Part shown: in pieces, positions 1-9,267 of the stretch
How the letters are laid out: each line of letters begins with the position of its first letter
Position numbering within the stretch: the first letter of the stretch is position 1
NCBI GenBank assembly: GCA_905479115.1
Contig: CAJQLF010000002.1
Location: 45,900 to 109,899, forward strand
Direction: 5' to 3'
Origin: an uncultured Flavobacteriales bacterium
Lineage (GTDB): Bacteria > Bacteroidota > Bacteroidia > Flavobacteriales_D > Sanyastnellaceae
DNA length: 64,000 nt
The notes under the pieces: model-generated
Database searches by the model: none
What the model saw: only the letters and a program-made list of their open reading frames with translations
What the model was told of the DNA's origin: nothing
Translations under genes and position numbers: made by a program

Positions 1-281
1 TCAGGCCGCTCGTGATGGCTCAAAATTTCTCGCATCAGCTGCTCTCCTAAATCCAACCGATAAAACGAAGCAAAAAGCAATCCGGCATCCCCCTCCAAAC
101 CCCAGCCAATCTCATCAGCCAATAATTGCAGCAGATCAATACCGGCAGCTTCTACGCGTTCGGCATCCCACTGAAAGTCCTTGATTAATTGATGCTTGAC
201 GGCTCGCTGAAATGCCTCAACGGTGCGTCCTTCCGGAAGTTTGCGGTTGCCCAGCCAGCCGTCAATGGCCTCCGCTTCCAT
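1..281 (-). CDS. Conserved hypothetical protein, N-terminal part (cut by window edge)
   Basis: This is an open frame of 93 codons from an ATG at 281 to the left edge, with no stop inside the window, so the C-terminus is missing. The first base of its ATG is the last base of the stop codon of the prenyl synthase gene upstream (TAATG), which indicates translational coupling and supports this start. The visible protein begins MEAEAIDGWLGNRK and is acidic and apparently helical. It has no signal peptide or membrane segment and ends in the window at ...LSHHERP. I do not recognise a family. Position alone suggests it is the last or next-to-last gene of the exporter-rmlA-prenyl synthase transcript. 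A role in isoprenoid metabolism would be a guess. Confidence 0.7.
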   Translation of the reverse strand, partial: MEAEAIDGWLGNRKLPEGRTVEAFQRAVKHQLIKDFQWDAERVEAAGIDLLQLLADEIGWGLEGDAGLLFASFYRLDLGEQLMREILSHHERP

Positions 282-1264
282 TAAGATTCTCTTTGCGTGA
301 CCAGTCCCGTCAAGAATTCAAACCACTCGCGATGTTCGTCGTTAAGTTGCAGGCGGTCTAAGCACGCCAACGCTCGACCCACCTGCTCGCTCATCAATTC
401 CTTGGCGGCCACTTCCGCTCCAGCTGCCTGCATCGCCGAGCGAATCGCCTCAATTTTAGCCGCTGCATCCGATCGATTTCCGTCCCATGATGCCAGTGTT
501 CTGCGAGCTTCCTCGTCCCCATTCTCTGCCGTGTATAAGCGCAAAAATGTTTTCTTATCCGCCAAAATATCTCCACCAATTTGCTTGCCAACGGCATCGC
601 CTCCAAACGTATCCAACAAGTCATCTTGCATTTGAAATGCCAGACCCAATTGCTCCCCCAATTCAATCCAAATGGCGGTGCGTTCAGGCGACGCTCCAGC
701 GGCAATGGCGCCGACTCCCAACGAAGCTGCAACCAATACCGAGGTCTTCAATCGAATCATCTCCAAATATTCTTCTACCGAAACATCCTGCCGCTCTTCG
801 AACGCCATGTCCGATTGCTGACCTAAGCAAACCTCCAGTGCCGTCTGATTGAACAGCTGCAAGGCACGAGGCAACACCTGCACGTCCAACTCCAAAAAAG
901 CAATGTGGGCGAGGGTGTACATGGCATCTCCCGACAAAATTGCTGTGCTGTCATCCCACTTCGTGTGCACCGTATCCTGACCTCTCCGTTTGGGAGCCTC
1001 ATCCATGATGTCATCGTGCATAAGGGTAAAGTTGTGGAACAACTCAACTCCCATAGCCCCCGGCATCGCGACGTCCAATGGCCGCCCCTCTGCCTCCGCT
1101 GCCGATAAGGCAAGGACGGCGCGCAGCCGCTTACCTCCGAGTTGCATCAGGTAATGAACGGGCGCGTAAAGCCCGTCACCTTCGTCCGCCGGCCAACGAT
1201 TCAAAAATGCGATTAAGGCAGCATCTGCCTTCGATTTCAGCCTATTCAGGTTGGGATGCTTCAT
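281..1264 (-). CDS. Polyprenyl synthetase family protein (short-chain isoprenyl diphosphate synthase)
   Basis: The 327-residue product has the family's usual length. It shows GGKRLR at 43-48, the first aspartate-rich motif DDIMD at 84-88 and the second, DDLLD, at 214-218. These motifs bind the allylic and isopentenyl diphosphates through magnesium. The enzyme condenses isopentenyl diphosphate onto an allylic primer in the cytosol. Phe79 lies five residues before the first motif. In related enzymes an aromatic there limits the product to about C20, so I infer a geranylgeranyl or farnesyl diphosphate synthase rather than a long-chain quinone-tail enzyme. It lies 14 bases after rmlA and overlaps the next gene by one base, so it is probably co-transcribed with both. 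Dxs in this window would supply its precursor pathway. Confidence 0.93.
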   Translation of the reverse strand: MKHPNLNRLKSKADAALIAFLNRWPADEGDGLYAPVHYLMQLGGKRLRAVLALSAAEAEGRPLDVAMPGAMGVELFHNFTLMHDDIMDEAPKRRGQDTVHTKWDDSTAILSGDAMYTLAHIAFLELDVQVLPRALQLFNQTALEVCLGQQSDMAFEERQDVSVEEYLEMIRLKTSVLVAASLGVGAIAAGASPERTAIWIELGEQLGLAFQMQDDLLDTFGGDAVGKQIGGDILADKKTFLRLYTAENGDEEARRTLASWDGNRSDAAAKIEAIRSAMQAAGAEVAAKELMSEQVGRALACLDRLQLNDEHREWFEFLTGLVTQRES

Positions 1265-1278
1265 TAAAAAAGCCTTTT

Positions 1279-2157
1279 CTAAGCGGCTCCTCTGCCCCGC
1301 TTCAATTGATCCAGTAAGTACTCCCCGTATCCAGACTTACGCAATGGTGCCGCGATCAGCTCGAGTTGGGCATCATCGATGTAGCTCATGCGCCATGCGA
1401 TTTCTTCAATGCATCCAATTTTCAATCCCTGCCGTTCTTCAATCACCTGAACGTATTGGGATGCCTGCATCAACGATTCATGGGTCCCTGTATCGAGCCA
1501 CGCCATGCCACGGTCCATTTTGGAAACGAATAGTTTACCCGCATCGAGGTAGGCTTTGTTGACGTCCGTAATCTCGTATTCGCCACGCGCACTTGGCTGC
1601 AGCTCCGAAGCGATGTTGACGACGTCGTTGTCGTAAAAATACAAGCCTGGAACCGCGAAATTTGAAGGTGGATTTTTCGGCTTTTCGATGATGCTCACCG
1701 CCCGGTCAGATTCATCAAAAGTAACCACTCCATACCGCTCAGGATCGTTCACGTAATACGCATATACAATGGCTCCATCGGGATTGGTGTTGGCCCGCAA
1801 CTGCCGACCGAAACCTTTGCCATAGAAGATGTTATCCCCTAAAACCAACGCCACTTTTTCATTCCCAATGAAGTCTGCCCCGATAACAAATGCCTGAGCC
1901 AACCCGTTGGGCTCCGGCTGTTCCGCATACGTCAGGGAACATCCAATCGAGGAGCCATCGCCCAATAAACGCTGAAAACCGGGCAAATCAGTCGGCGTGC
2001 TAATGATGAGAATGTCCCTGATTCCGCTGAGCATCAGCGTCGACAACGGGTAGTAAATCATCGGTTTGTCAAACACCGGCATCAATTGTTTTGAGACGGC
2101 TTTGGTCAATGGCCACAGACGAGTGCCGGATCCACCGGCTAGAATGATCCCTTTCAT
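1279..2157 (-). CDS. rmlA: Glucose-1-phosphate thymidylyltransferase RmlA
   Basis: At 292 residues this is the standard RmlA length. The nucleotide-binding signature GGSGTR is at 8-13, followed by the conserved [17 protein letters not shown] stretch. Other typical motifs are LGDNIFYG in the middle and [11 protein letters not shown] near the sugar-binding site. The enzyme joins dTTP and glucose-1-phosphate to give dTDP-glucose, the first step towards dTDP-rhamnose and other deoxysugars of surface polysaccharide. The rmlB, rmlC and rmlD genes are not in this window, so the rest of the pathway must lie elsewhere. The gene starts six bases after the exporter gene ends and is followed closely by the prenyl synthase gene. 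Confidence 0.96.
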   Translation of the reverse strand: MKGIILAGGSGTRLWPLTKAVSKQLMPVFDKPMIYYPLSTLMLSGIRDILIISTPTDLPGFQRLLGDGSSIGCSLTYAEQPEPNGLAQAFVIGADFIGNEKVALVLGDNIFYGKGFGRQLRANTNPDGAIVYAYYVNDPERYGVVTFDESDRAVSIIEKPKNPPSNFAVPGLYFYDNDVVNIASELQPSARGEYEITDVNKAYLDAGKLFVSKMDRGMAWLDTGTHESLMQASQYVQVIEERQGLKIGCIEEIAWRMSYIDDAQLELIAAPLRKSGYGEYLLDQLKRGRGAA

Positions 2158-2163
2158 TGCAGG

Positions 2164-4704
2164 TTAATTTTCGGATGATGACTTTGCACGTTGGTTCATC
2201 AATTCATCGTGGCGTTCTTCTCCTCTGCCCGGTGAAAGACCGCGCTGAATTTCAAGTTCCTCCAACTCAATATCCTCCTCCTCGTCTAAGATAGAGAAGA
2301 AGGGCTCCTTGAATGATCTTGTAGTCAAGGTCTTTTCGAACTGCAACAACAGCGAGGGCAACAACAGCAAATTTGTTGTCATCGCCACTCCAAGCGTAAT
2401 CGACACGAGAACACCCAAGAAGCGCGTCCCTTCAAACGTCGACAAGGCAAACATCAAAAAGCCAAAGAACAACACGATGCTGGTGTACATCATGCTGACG
2501 CCCGTCTCCTTCAGTGCCAGTATCACAGCTTCGCTAATGTTCCAACCTTTGACGTTTAATTCTTGTCGGTACTTCGCCAAAAAGTGAATGGTATCGTCCA
2601 CCGAAATCCCAAACGCGATGCTAAAGACCAGCACCGTAGATGGCTTGATAGGAATTCCTATCCACCCCATAAACCCTGCTGTGAAAAGAAGCGGGAAGAG
2701 GTTGGGAACGAGGGCGATGGCCACCATGCGCGCAGATTTGAAAAGCATCGCCATCATCAACGCGATCACGCAAATGGCCAGGACAATGGAAATCCCCAAA
2801 TTCTGGACCATGTAAGTGGTTCCCTTCAAAAAAGCCACGCTCGTGCCCGTCATGATCAAGTCATAGTTACTGGGCGGAAAAATACTGTCGATGCGCGGTT
2901 GAATATCGTCCATTAAGTCGCTCATTTCTACGGTGCCAACATCCGCCATTTGCACACTCACGCGGGTGATGCTGCGGGTTGAATCAAAAAAGTTCGACGT
3001 AACATTTTGAGCGACGGAGGACTCTTCCGCGGCATCTTCCGACCCCCTCAGCCAAGGCCCGAACTGGGTTTTTTCCATGCCTAACCTGGGAAGACGGTAA
3101 TTCTTGGGATGCCCATTTTTGAAGGCTTGAAAGGCAAATTTTGTCGCATCTGCGGCACTTACCGATCGACTGAATTCGGGGTAATCGCTGAGAACATTTT
3201 GCAGCTTTTCAATGCGCTTCATCGAAGCGTTGCTGGCTGCGCCGTTGGGCTTTCCCGTATCAATCATGATTTCAAAGGGCATGGACCCTCCAAAACGAGC
3301 CTCGACCCATTGCAAGTCTGTGATCACCCGATCCTTATCGGGTAAGTCGTCTACAATATTCCCCGTGGTCTCCATTTGCAGCAACCCGGTGATGCTGAAC
3401 AACAGGATGGCTACAGACCCTATATAGACTTTGGAACGATGATTTTGAACGATGTGCACCAAGTGATTCACGAAAGTGAACATCCACCGGCGATCTAAAT
3501 GCTCTGTATGCCGAGACTTCGGAGGGGGAAGCCACGTCATCAGTGCGGGAATCACCACAATCGAGATGACAAACATGCCCATGATATTCAGGGCGGTCAC
3601 CACCCCAAATTCTTTCAGCACCTCACTGCGGGTGAAGATGAATGTTGCAAAACCCAACGCCGTTGTAAAGTTGGTCAACAACGTTGCATTGCCCACTTTC
3701 ACAATCATGCGTTGCAAGGCCATGGCCTTATTCCCATGCCGTTTATACTCCCCATGGTACTTATTGACCAGGTAGATGCAATTGGGCACCCCAATGACAA
3801 TCATCAAGGGGGGAATAAGGCTCGTCATAAGGCTCAACTTATAGTCAAGCAGGGCCATGCTCCCCAAGCACCAAACCACCCCGATGCTCACCACGATCAT
3901 GCTCACCCCCATCACCACGGGGTTTCGGAAGAAGAGGAATAGAAGCAAGGCAGTCACCAGAAATGCGGCCCCTATGAAGTACCCGATTTCATCCTTGACC
4001 TTGTTGGTCATCTCAATTCGAATGAAAGGCAAACCGCTGAGGGCCAGCTTGACTCCATGTTCCTCACTCCAGGCATCAGCCAGCGCGGTCACGTCTTCAA
4101 CAATGGTCCCTCGGCGTTCCGAATTGAACAACTGAGGATTCATGAACACCGTCATTAGCGTGGCGGTTCGTTCTTGGTTGTAGAGCAGGCCTTCGTAAAA
4201 CGGCAGGTCAAATAACCGGCCAAAAAACGCATCCGTTTCCGCTCCTGACATCTCGGATTGGAGCGGAAGCGAGGGCAAGATTGGCTGAATAACAAAGCGG
4301 CGATTGGTGGTGTCTTTGACCACATCAAACGCGCGCGTGAAGCAGAACACGCTGTCCACCAATGAAACAGGAACCGGATTATCTAGCCCGTCATCTGTGG
4401 TGTCTCGGCGGACATCCATGGTCCGAATGGACTCTGCTAATTGATCCCAGGCCAAAACGCCTTGGGGCGATTGCAAGGGATCTAAATCCGATCCGATCAG
4501 CATTACATTTCCCTCCGTGCCGAAAATTTTCTTGAAGCGTTCGTAGTCGATCGCGGTCGAATCTGTTTCAGGCAGAAGCCCTCCAAATTCGTATTGCAAC
4601 TTGAGGTTCGGAATTTGACCGCCCATGAAAGCCGTTCCCACGCCCAGGAGCAACAACAGCAATAAACGCTGCCGAATAAGAATGGCTGCAATTCGCGTCC
4701 ACAT
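2164..4704 (-). CDS. RND/MMPL-superfamily exporter (patched-like lipid or hydrophobe transporter)
   Basis: The 846-residue inner-membrane protein has the duplicated RND layout. One hydrophobic segment is near residue 10-30, followed by a large periplasmic loop. A block of about five helices contains PPLMIVIGVP, a second periplasmic loop follows, and a second block contains FGISVDDTIHFLAKY, the family's aspartate motif for proton coupling. The C-terminal tail is charged and cytoplasmic (LDEEEDIELEELEIQRG). Proteins of this class export lipids or hydrophobic compounds with proton entry, and the substrate here is unknown. A TTG at 4749 would add 15 residues without hydrophobic character, so I prefer the ATG at 4704, directly before the first membrane helix. 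It heads the transcript with rmlA and the prenyl synthase. The 157-base gap to lpdA is divergent. Confidence 0.88.
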   Translation of the reverse strand: MWTRIAAILIRQRLLLLLLLGVGTAFMGGQIPNLKLQYEFGGLLPETDSTAIDYERFKKIFGTEGNVMLIGSDLDPLQSPQGVLAWDQLAESIRTMDVRRDTTDDGLDNPVPVSLVDSVFCFTRAFDVVKDTTNRRFVIQPILPSLPLQSEMSGAETDAFFGRLFDLPFYEGLLYNQERTATLMTVFMNPQLFNSERRGTIVEDVTALADAWSEEHGVKLALSGLPFIRIEMTNKVKDEIGYFIGAAFLVTALLLFLFFRNPVVMGVSMIVVSIGVVWCLGSMALLDYKLSLMTSLIPPLMIVIGVPNCIYLVNKYHGEYKRHGNKAMALQRMIVKVGNATLLTNFTTALGFATFIFTRSEVLKEFGVVTALNIMGMFVISIVVIPALMTWLPPPKSRHTEHLDRRWMFTFVNHLVHIVQNHRSKVYIGSVAILLFSITGLLQMETTGNIVDDLPDKDRVITDLQWVEARFGGSMPFEIMIDTGKPNGAASNASMKRIEKLQNVLSDYPEFSRSVSAADATKFAFQAFKNGHPKNYRLPRLGMEKTQFGPWLRGSEDAAEESSVAQNVTSNFFDSTRSITRVSVQMADVGTVEMSDLMDDIQPRIDSIFPPSNYDLIMTGTSVAFLKGTTYMVQNLGISIVLAICVIALMMAMLFKSARMVAIALVPNLFPLLFTAGFMGWIGIPIKPSTVLVFSIAFGISVDDTIHFLAKYRQELNVKGWNISEAVILALKETGVSMMYTSIVLFFGFLMFALSTFEGTRFLGVLVSITLGVAMTTNLLLLPSLLLQFEKTLTTRSFKEPFFSILDEEEDIELEELEIQRGLSPGRGEERHDELMNQRAKSSSEN

Positions 4705-4849
4705 CAAGCTAAAAGTGTTCGGTATTGATTCGAATGGGGCATGGTACAATCACTCCAGAATCTGTACGATTTCTTTAACTACAGATTCAAGTGCAAAGTA
4801 AAGGGAAAAACCATCGAGCCAATCACTCCCACTTCCTGCTTGCAAATGT

Positions 4850-4857
4850 TACCTTTA
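4850..4857 (+). promoter_or_regulatory. Candidate -7 box of lpdA promoter
   Basis: TACCTTTA matches seven of eight positions of the Bacteroidota -7 consensus TAnnTTTG and ends four bases before the lpdA ATG. I see no clear TTG element 19 bases upstream. If the box is used, transcription would start at or beside the start codon. Confidence 0.4.
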
Positions 4858-4861
4858 CGGC

Positions 4862-6265
4862 ATGGAATCTTTTGATGTCATTGTTATCGGAAGTGGCCCC
4901 GGCGGATACGTTGCGGCAATCCGAGCGGCCCAATTAGGAAAGAAAACCGCGTTGGTCGAAAAGTACAGCTCCCTCGGCGGTACCTGCTTGAATGTCGGGT
5001 GCATCCCTTCGAAAGCACTGTTGGATAGCTCCGAACATTATCACCAAGCCGCACACCAGTTTGAAACCCACGGCATTCAAACAGGAGGTTTAAAGCTCGA
5101 TTTCAAACGGATGATCGCCCGCAAAAGCGAAGTGGTGGAACAGACCGTTGGTGGCATCGACTTCTTGATGAAGAAGAACAATATCACAGTCCTGCGCGGA
5201 ATGGGAAGTTTTAAAGATGCCCACACCATTGAAGTGAAGCCTACCAAAGGCAAGGGTTCCAGCGTTAAAGGCGATCACATCATCCTCGCAACCGGATCCA
5301 AGCCCGCGTCCCTTCCATTCATTCAGATCGACAAAAAACGCGTCATCACCTCAACAGAAGCCTTGAGCTTGCCATCCCTGCCCAAGAGCATGGTGGTCAT
5401 CGGTGGTGGAGTTATTGGACTGGAACTCGGGAGTGTATATGCGCGTTTGGGAACGGAGGTACACGTCGTGGAATACCAAGACACCATCATCCCGACCATG
5501 GACCGAGGCATGGGCAAAGAATTAATGCGCAGCATGAAAAAGTTGGGCGTGAAGTTTCATTTACAGCATGGGGTCAAGGCCGTCAAGGCAACCGCCAAAA
5601 ACGTCACGGTGAAGGCGGATGACAAGAAAGGCAAGGAAGTCGAATGGAAGGCGGATTACTGCCTGGTTTCGGTCGGCCGAAGGCCCTACACGGAGGGGCT
5701 CAATCTCGAAGCAGCCGGATTGGCCGTGGATGAGCGAGGCCGCATTGATGTCAATGATCAGATGCGCACATCCGTTCCCCACATATTTGCCATCGGTGAT
5801 GTTGTTCGAGGGGCGATGCTGGCGCACAAAGCTGAAGAAGAAGGCGTCGTGGCAGCAGAAGTCATAGCGGGCCAGCATCCGCACATCGATTACAACCTCA
5901 TTCCCAATGTGGTGTATACGTGGCCCGAAGTGGCTGGGGTTGGTCAAACAGAAGAACAACTCAAAGCGAATTCCGTGCCCTACAAAGGAGGTAGTTTTCC
6001 ATTCAAAGCGAGTGGGCGCGCACGCGCTTCCATGGACACGGATGGATCCGTCAAAGTCTTGGCTCATGCCGACACGGATGAAATTCTCGGAATCCACATG
6101 TGTGGACCGCGGGCAGCTGATATGATTGCAGAGGCGGTAGTTGCCATGGAATTCCGGGCCACAGCAGAAGACATCAGCCGCATGTCCCATGCTCACCCCA
6201 CGTTTACAGAAGCCATTAAGGAAGCCGCATTGGCTGCCACCGGCAACCGCGCTTTGCACGTGTAA
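4862..6265 (+). CDS. lpdA: Dihydrolipoyl dehydrogenase (E3)
   Basis: The 467-residue protein is full length for the pyridine nucleotide-disulfide oxidoreductase family. The FAD-binding GSGPGGYVAA lies near the N-terminus. The redox-active pair is Cys42 and Cys47 in TCLNVGCIPSK, an NAD-binding GGGVIGLELGS follows, and the catalytic His445-Glu450 pair sits in HAHPTFTE. It reoxidises dihydrolipoyl groups of the pyruvate and 2-oxoglutarate dehydrogenase complexes, or of the glycine cleavage system, passing electrons to NAD. No E1, E2 or GcvH gene lies nearby, so it may serve all complexes. It is the first gene of a plus-strand run, and pabB follows three bases after its stop. Confidence 0.96.
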   Translation: MESFDVIVIGSGPGGYVAAIRAAQLGKKTALVEKYSSLGGTCLNVGCIPSKALLDSSEHYHQAAHQFETHGIQTGGLKLDFKRMIARKSEVVEQTVGGIDFLMKKNNITVLRGMGSFKDAHTIEVKPTKGKGSSVKGDHIILATGSKPASLPFIQIDKKRVITSTEALSLPSLPKSMVVIGGGVIGLELGSVYARLGTEVHVVEYQDTIIPTMDRGMGKELMRSMKKLGVKFHLQHGVKAVKATAKNVTVKADDKKGKEVEWKADYCLVSVGRRPYTEGLNLEAAGLAVDERGRIDVNDQMRTSVPHIFAIGDVVRGAMLAHKAEEEGVVAAEVIAGQHPHIDYNLIPNVVYTWPEVAGVGQTEEQLKANSVPYKGGSFPFKASGRARASMDTDGSVKVLAHADTDEILGIHMCGPRAADMIAEAVVAMEFRATAEDISRMSHAHPTFTEAIKEAALAATGNRALHV

Positions 6266-6268
6266 GTC

Positions 6269-7543
6269 ATGCCGGATCACGTGGCGCGTCCCCTTCCCGA
6301 TTTGAAATCCCTCTTCGAACGGGAGTCCCACGTCAGCTTGCATTTTGACGCCCACCCTCAAGGACGATGTATCCTGGCCGTTGGAGCGCGGCGGTCGTTT
6401 ATGTGGAATGGCACCGACTCCGATTGTTTGGCTGCGCTGCAGTCCTTTTTGCAATCGAACGGAGAACCTTCCTGGGCCTTTGGATGGCTTGGATATGACC
6501 TCAAAAACGGGATCGAAGTGCTCAAGTCTCAGCGGGTGAATGCCTCTGCTTTTCCCACCTTACACTGGGTTGAACCCCGGATTGTCATTGAATGGGGCGG
6601 AGAGCGAGTACGAGCAGAAGTGGTGCACGGTGCAGATGAACCCGAGGTACCGCAGCTCCTGACTGAAATCGCCCAGCCCCAATCAAACATCCCCGAAGCT
6701 CCGGGCATTTCATTGCTCCCCAGGTGGGACGCCAGTACCTATTTGCAGCGTGCACACCGCGTCAAAAAACACATTCAGCGAGGAGATATATACGAAATGA
6801 ACCTCTGCCAGGAATGGTCAGCAAACCGGGAACTGCCCTCTGCATGGGAAGCTTTTGTGCGCTTGCATCAACTCACAGAGCCTCCGTACGCAGCACTAGT
6901 CAAGGCCGGGGAGTACCACGTACTGTGTGGCTCGCCAGAATTGTTTTTGAAGAGGCGAGGAGATGTGCTTGTTTCTTCACCCATCAAGGGCACCATTCGG
7001 CGCGGCGACTCTCCAGAAGAGGACGATGCATTGGCGCATCAATTGCAAAATGACCCCAAAGAGCGAGGTGAAAATGTCATGATTTGCGATTTGGTTCGAA
7101 ACGATTTTAGTCGCGTTGCCCAGCCCGGCTCTGTGAACGTCCCTGAGTTGTTCGGCATCCATCGGTTCCGCACAGTGCATCAAATGATATCCACGGTCCA
7201 ATGCAAAATTCGGCCCGAGTGCACGGTGGAGGATATTCTCAGAGCAACTTTCCCCATGGGATCCATGACCGGAGCCCCCAAAATTCGGGCCATGGAAATC
7301 ATCGACGAGTTGGAGGGTAGCCGCCGAGGAGTGTATTCAGGCAGTGTGGGCTTTTTCCGTCCCAATGGGGACTTTGATTTAAATGTCGTTATTCGAAGCA
7401 TCTTGTACAACGCGGCCATGCCGCGCATTTCGATGCACGTCGGAGGGGCCATCACGGCTCTGAGCGATCCCGAAAAAGAATACGAGGAGTGCCTGCTGAA
7501 AGCCAAGGCCATGCTTCAAACCTTGCAAGGCGATGCGAAATAA
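6269..7543 (+). CDS. pabB: Aminodeoxychorismate synthase component I PabB
   Basis: This 424-residue chorismate-binding enzyme carries GDIYEMNLCQ, SSPIKGTIRRG and FPMGSMTGAPK followed by the conserved RRGVYSGSVGF. The lysine in PIKGT is diagnostic. PabB enzymes have lysine there, while anthranilate synthase TrpE has alanine (PIAGT). The reaction adds ammonia to chorismate to make 4-amino-4-deoxychorismate, the precursor of p-aminobenzoate and folate. The glutaminase partner and the lyase are not in this window. The gene follows lpdA by three bases, and its last 11 bases overlap the start of tilS, a gene pair often seen in Bacteroidota. Confidence 0.92.
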   Translation: MPDHVARPLPDLKSLFERESHVSLHFDAHPQGRCILAVGARRSFMWNGTDSDCLAALQSFLQSNGEPSWAFGWLGYDLKNGIEVLKSQRVNASAFPTLHWVEPRIVIEWGGERVRAEVVHGADEPEVPQLLTEIAQPQSNIPEAPGISLLPRWDASTYLQRAHRVKKHIQRGDIYEMNLCQEWSANRELPSAWEAFVRLHQLTEPPYAALVKAGEYHVLCGSPELFLKRRGDVLVSSPIKGTIRRGDSPEEDDALAHQLQNDPKERGENVMICDLVRNDFSRVAQPGSVNVPELFGIHRFRTVHQMISTVQCKIRPECTVEDILRATFPMGSMTGAPKIRAMEIIDELEGSRRGVYSGSVGFFRPNGDFDLNVVIRSILYNAAMPRISMHVGGAITALSDPEKEYEECLLKAKAMLQTLQGDAK

Positions 7544-8504
7544 CCGCCACGGGCTCGTCCAACACCTCCAATCGTGGGCGAAGCTTCACCATGTAGATGC
7601 CGATGCCATTCTGGTGGTGGGCGTAAGCGGTGGTTTGGACTCCATGGTCCTGGCTGAAACATGCTTGCGTGCGGGGTTTAACCTGCACGTAGCACACATT
7701 AATTATGGCCTTCGGGGGGGAGAATCTGATGGCGATGCGACCGCCGTTAAGTCCTGGTGCGAGGCTGCGGGTATTCCTTTTTTTGCGCATCAAGCTAAAA
7801 TCGAAAAGGCCCCCGATGGCATTCAAGCAGAGGCGAGGAAGATCCGCTATGCATTTTTCGAATCCCTGCGCATTCAATTGGCAGAAACGACCGGATTGAA
7901 TGCTTATGTCGTGACGGCCCATCACGCAAACGATCAAGCCGAAACCGTGATGCTGCAGTTAATGCGCTCTTCCAATCCTCTGTCCCTTTCAGGCATGCGA
8001 CCGCACGATGCAAAACGTCATTTGTTGCGTCCGTTCTTAACGATTACCAAATCCCAATTGGCAGCGTATGCCCGCGATTGGGACGTAAGTTTTCGCGAAG
8101 ACTCGTCGAACGCCAAACACGACTATTTGCGCAACCGCATTCGCCATGAAGCCCTGCCCCAAATGGAGTCGATGCGAGAAGGGACCAATGAGCACCTCGC
8201 TCGCTGGGCAGAGCGGTTTCAGCCAATTGCTACTTACCTCCAAAGTGAAATCGAACAAGCGAGAAGCCGTTGTTGGGAATCCCTCGAAGACAGAGGCGTG
8301 CTGCACCTCGATGCATGGGTCGATGAACCGCTGCATATGGAAGTGCTCTTCGGCTTAGCTCAAGACCATAAAATCGGGGCGCGCGCCGTTCGCGAAGTCT
8401 CTGCACTAACCGAACGACTCGTCGAATCAGGAGCTGCATTCCAAACCGCACACGTCCGGATAGTGCGCAAAAAACGCACGTTGCACTGGACCGTCTTACC
8501 TTGA
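7533..8504 (+). CDS. tilS: tRNA(Ile)-lysidine synthase TilS, short form
   Basis: The N-terminal ATP-pyrophosphatase domain is clear. The PP-loop SGGLDS is at 32-37, followed by HINYGLRGGESDGD and the HHANDQAETVMLQLMR motif. TilS attaches lysine to C34 of the AUA-decoding isoleucine tRNA, changing both its codon and its charging identity, so it is normally essential. The protein ends at 323 residues, whereas most TilS proteins of this phylum, as I recall them, run past 420. The usual C-terminal tRNA-binding domain appears to be missing. The Aquifex enzyme of similar length shows that a short form can work. The stop lies five bases before the start of the next gene and I see no frameshift continuation in the sequence behind it. 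The start overlaps pabB by 11 bases. Confidence 0.93.
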   Translation: MRNNRHGLVQHLQSWAKLHHVDADAILVVGVSGGLDSMVLAETCLRAGFNLHVAHINYGLRGGESDGDATAVKSWCEAAGIPFFAHQAKIEKAPDGIQAEARKIRYAFFESLRIQLAETTGLNAYVVTAHHANDQAETVMLQLMRSSNPLSLSGMRPHDAKRHLLRPFLTITKSQLAAYARDWDVSFREDSSNAKHDYLRNRIRHEALPQMESMREGTNEHLARWAERFQPIATYLQSEIEQARSRCWESLEDRGVLHLDAWVDEPLHMEVLFGLAQDHKIGARAVREVSALTERLVESGAAFQTAHVRIVRKKRTLHWTVLP

Positions 8505-8509
8505 AGCCC

Positions 8510-9208
8510 ATGGACAGCATCGGCTCCTCACCACACCGTCAGCGCGCCCTGCGGATTTACCTGATCCTCGCGGCACTTTTTATGGCCAGCTTGGTTGCTT
8601 GCAATCTGATTTTTCGAAAGTTCTTTCATTGGAGTCCGATTGAAGGGCTCACCTTTGAACAGAGCGTCGGGCTTCTGCCTTATCCCATAACCTTCCTGGT
8701 CACCGACTTGATTTCGGAGTGCTTTGGACGGCGGCGTGCCAATGAAGTGGTCCTTGGCGGATTGTTTGCCAGCGCCTTCACCTTGATCATCGTGAGTGTG
8801 AGTCAATCGGTACCGGCAGCAGCGTGGTCACCTGTGAGCGATGCAGAATTTGATCATGTTTTTGGCTCTACAATTGTTGCGGTCAGTGCTTCCATGGCCG
8901 CCTATTTATTGGCTCAATTTCTCGACGTGCGGTTGTTTCATTTCTGGAAACGAAAAACCAAAGGCAAAAAACTCTGGCTCAGAAACAACCTCAGCACGAT
9001 TCCGTCTCAATTCATTGATACGTTTACCGTGCTTTTTTTAATGTGCATGTTGGAGCAAATTGAATGGGCGCTCTTTACTACACTCTTGCTCAACGGCTTT
9101 CTCTTCAAAGTCCTTGTGGCCCTCGTCGATACGCCATTGGTCTACTTGGGTAGCTGGCTGATTCGGCGGCCTTTTGGGCTGGCTTTGGGAGAAGAAATTG
9201 AACTCTAA
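8510..9208 (+). CDS. Queuosine precursor transporter (YhhQ family)
   Basis: This 232-residue membrane protein has about six hydrophobic segments. The family motifs are LLPYPITFLVTDLISE in the first third, the conserved WLRNNLSTIPSQFIDT in the middle and a final LVDTPLVYLGSW. YhhQ proteins take up queuine or 7-cyano-7-deazaguanine, so that the cell can salvage the queuosine tRNA modification. The frame could be extended to a TTG at 8501, inside the end of tilS, but the ATG at 8510 is the simpler start and lies five bases after the tilS stop. Its place behind tilS puts two tRNA-modification functions in one transcript. Confidence 0.9.
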   Translation: MDSIGSSPHRQRALRIYLILAALFMASLVACNLIFRKFFHWSPIEGLTFEQSVGLLPYPITFLVTDLISECFGRRRANEVVLGGLFASAFTLIIVSVSQSVPAAAWSPVSDAEFDHVFGSTIVAVSASMAAYLLAQFLDVRLFHFWKRKTKGKKLWLRNNLSTIPSQFIDTFTVLFLMCMLEQIEWALFTTLLLNGFLFKVLVALVDTPLVYLGSWLIRRPFGLALGEEIEL

Positions 9209-9267
9209 CAGTCATTGGCCATTGTCCGAGCGGAAACCGCCGTTCTGCGTTTTATATTCGCGGTGCT

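Noticed and set aside
5561..6454. Long open frame of 297 codons on the minus strand opposite lpdA and pabB
   Set aside because: It lies antisense to two strongly conserved genes, and its translation shows no domain. It is a shadow of their codon bias.
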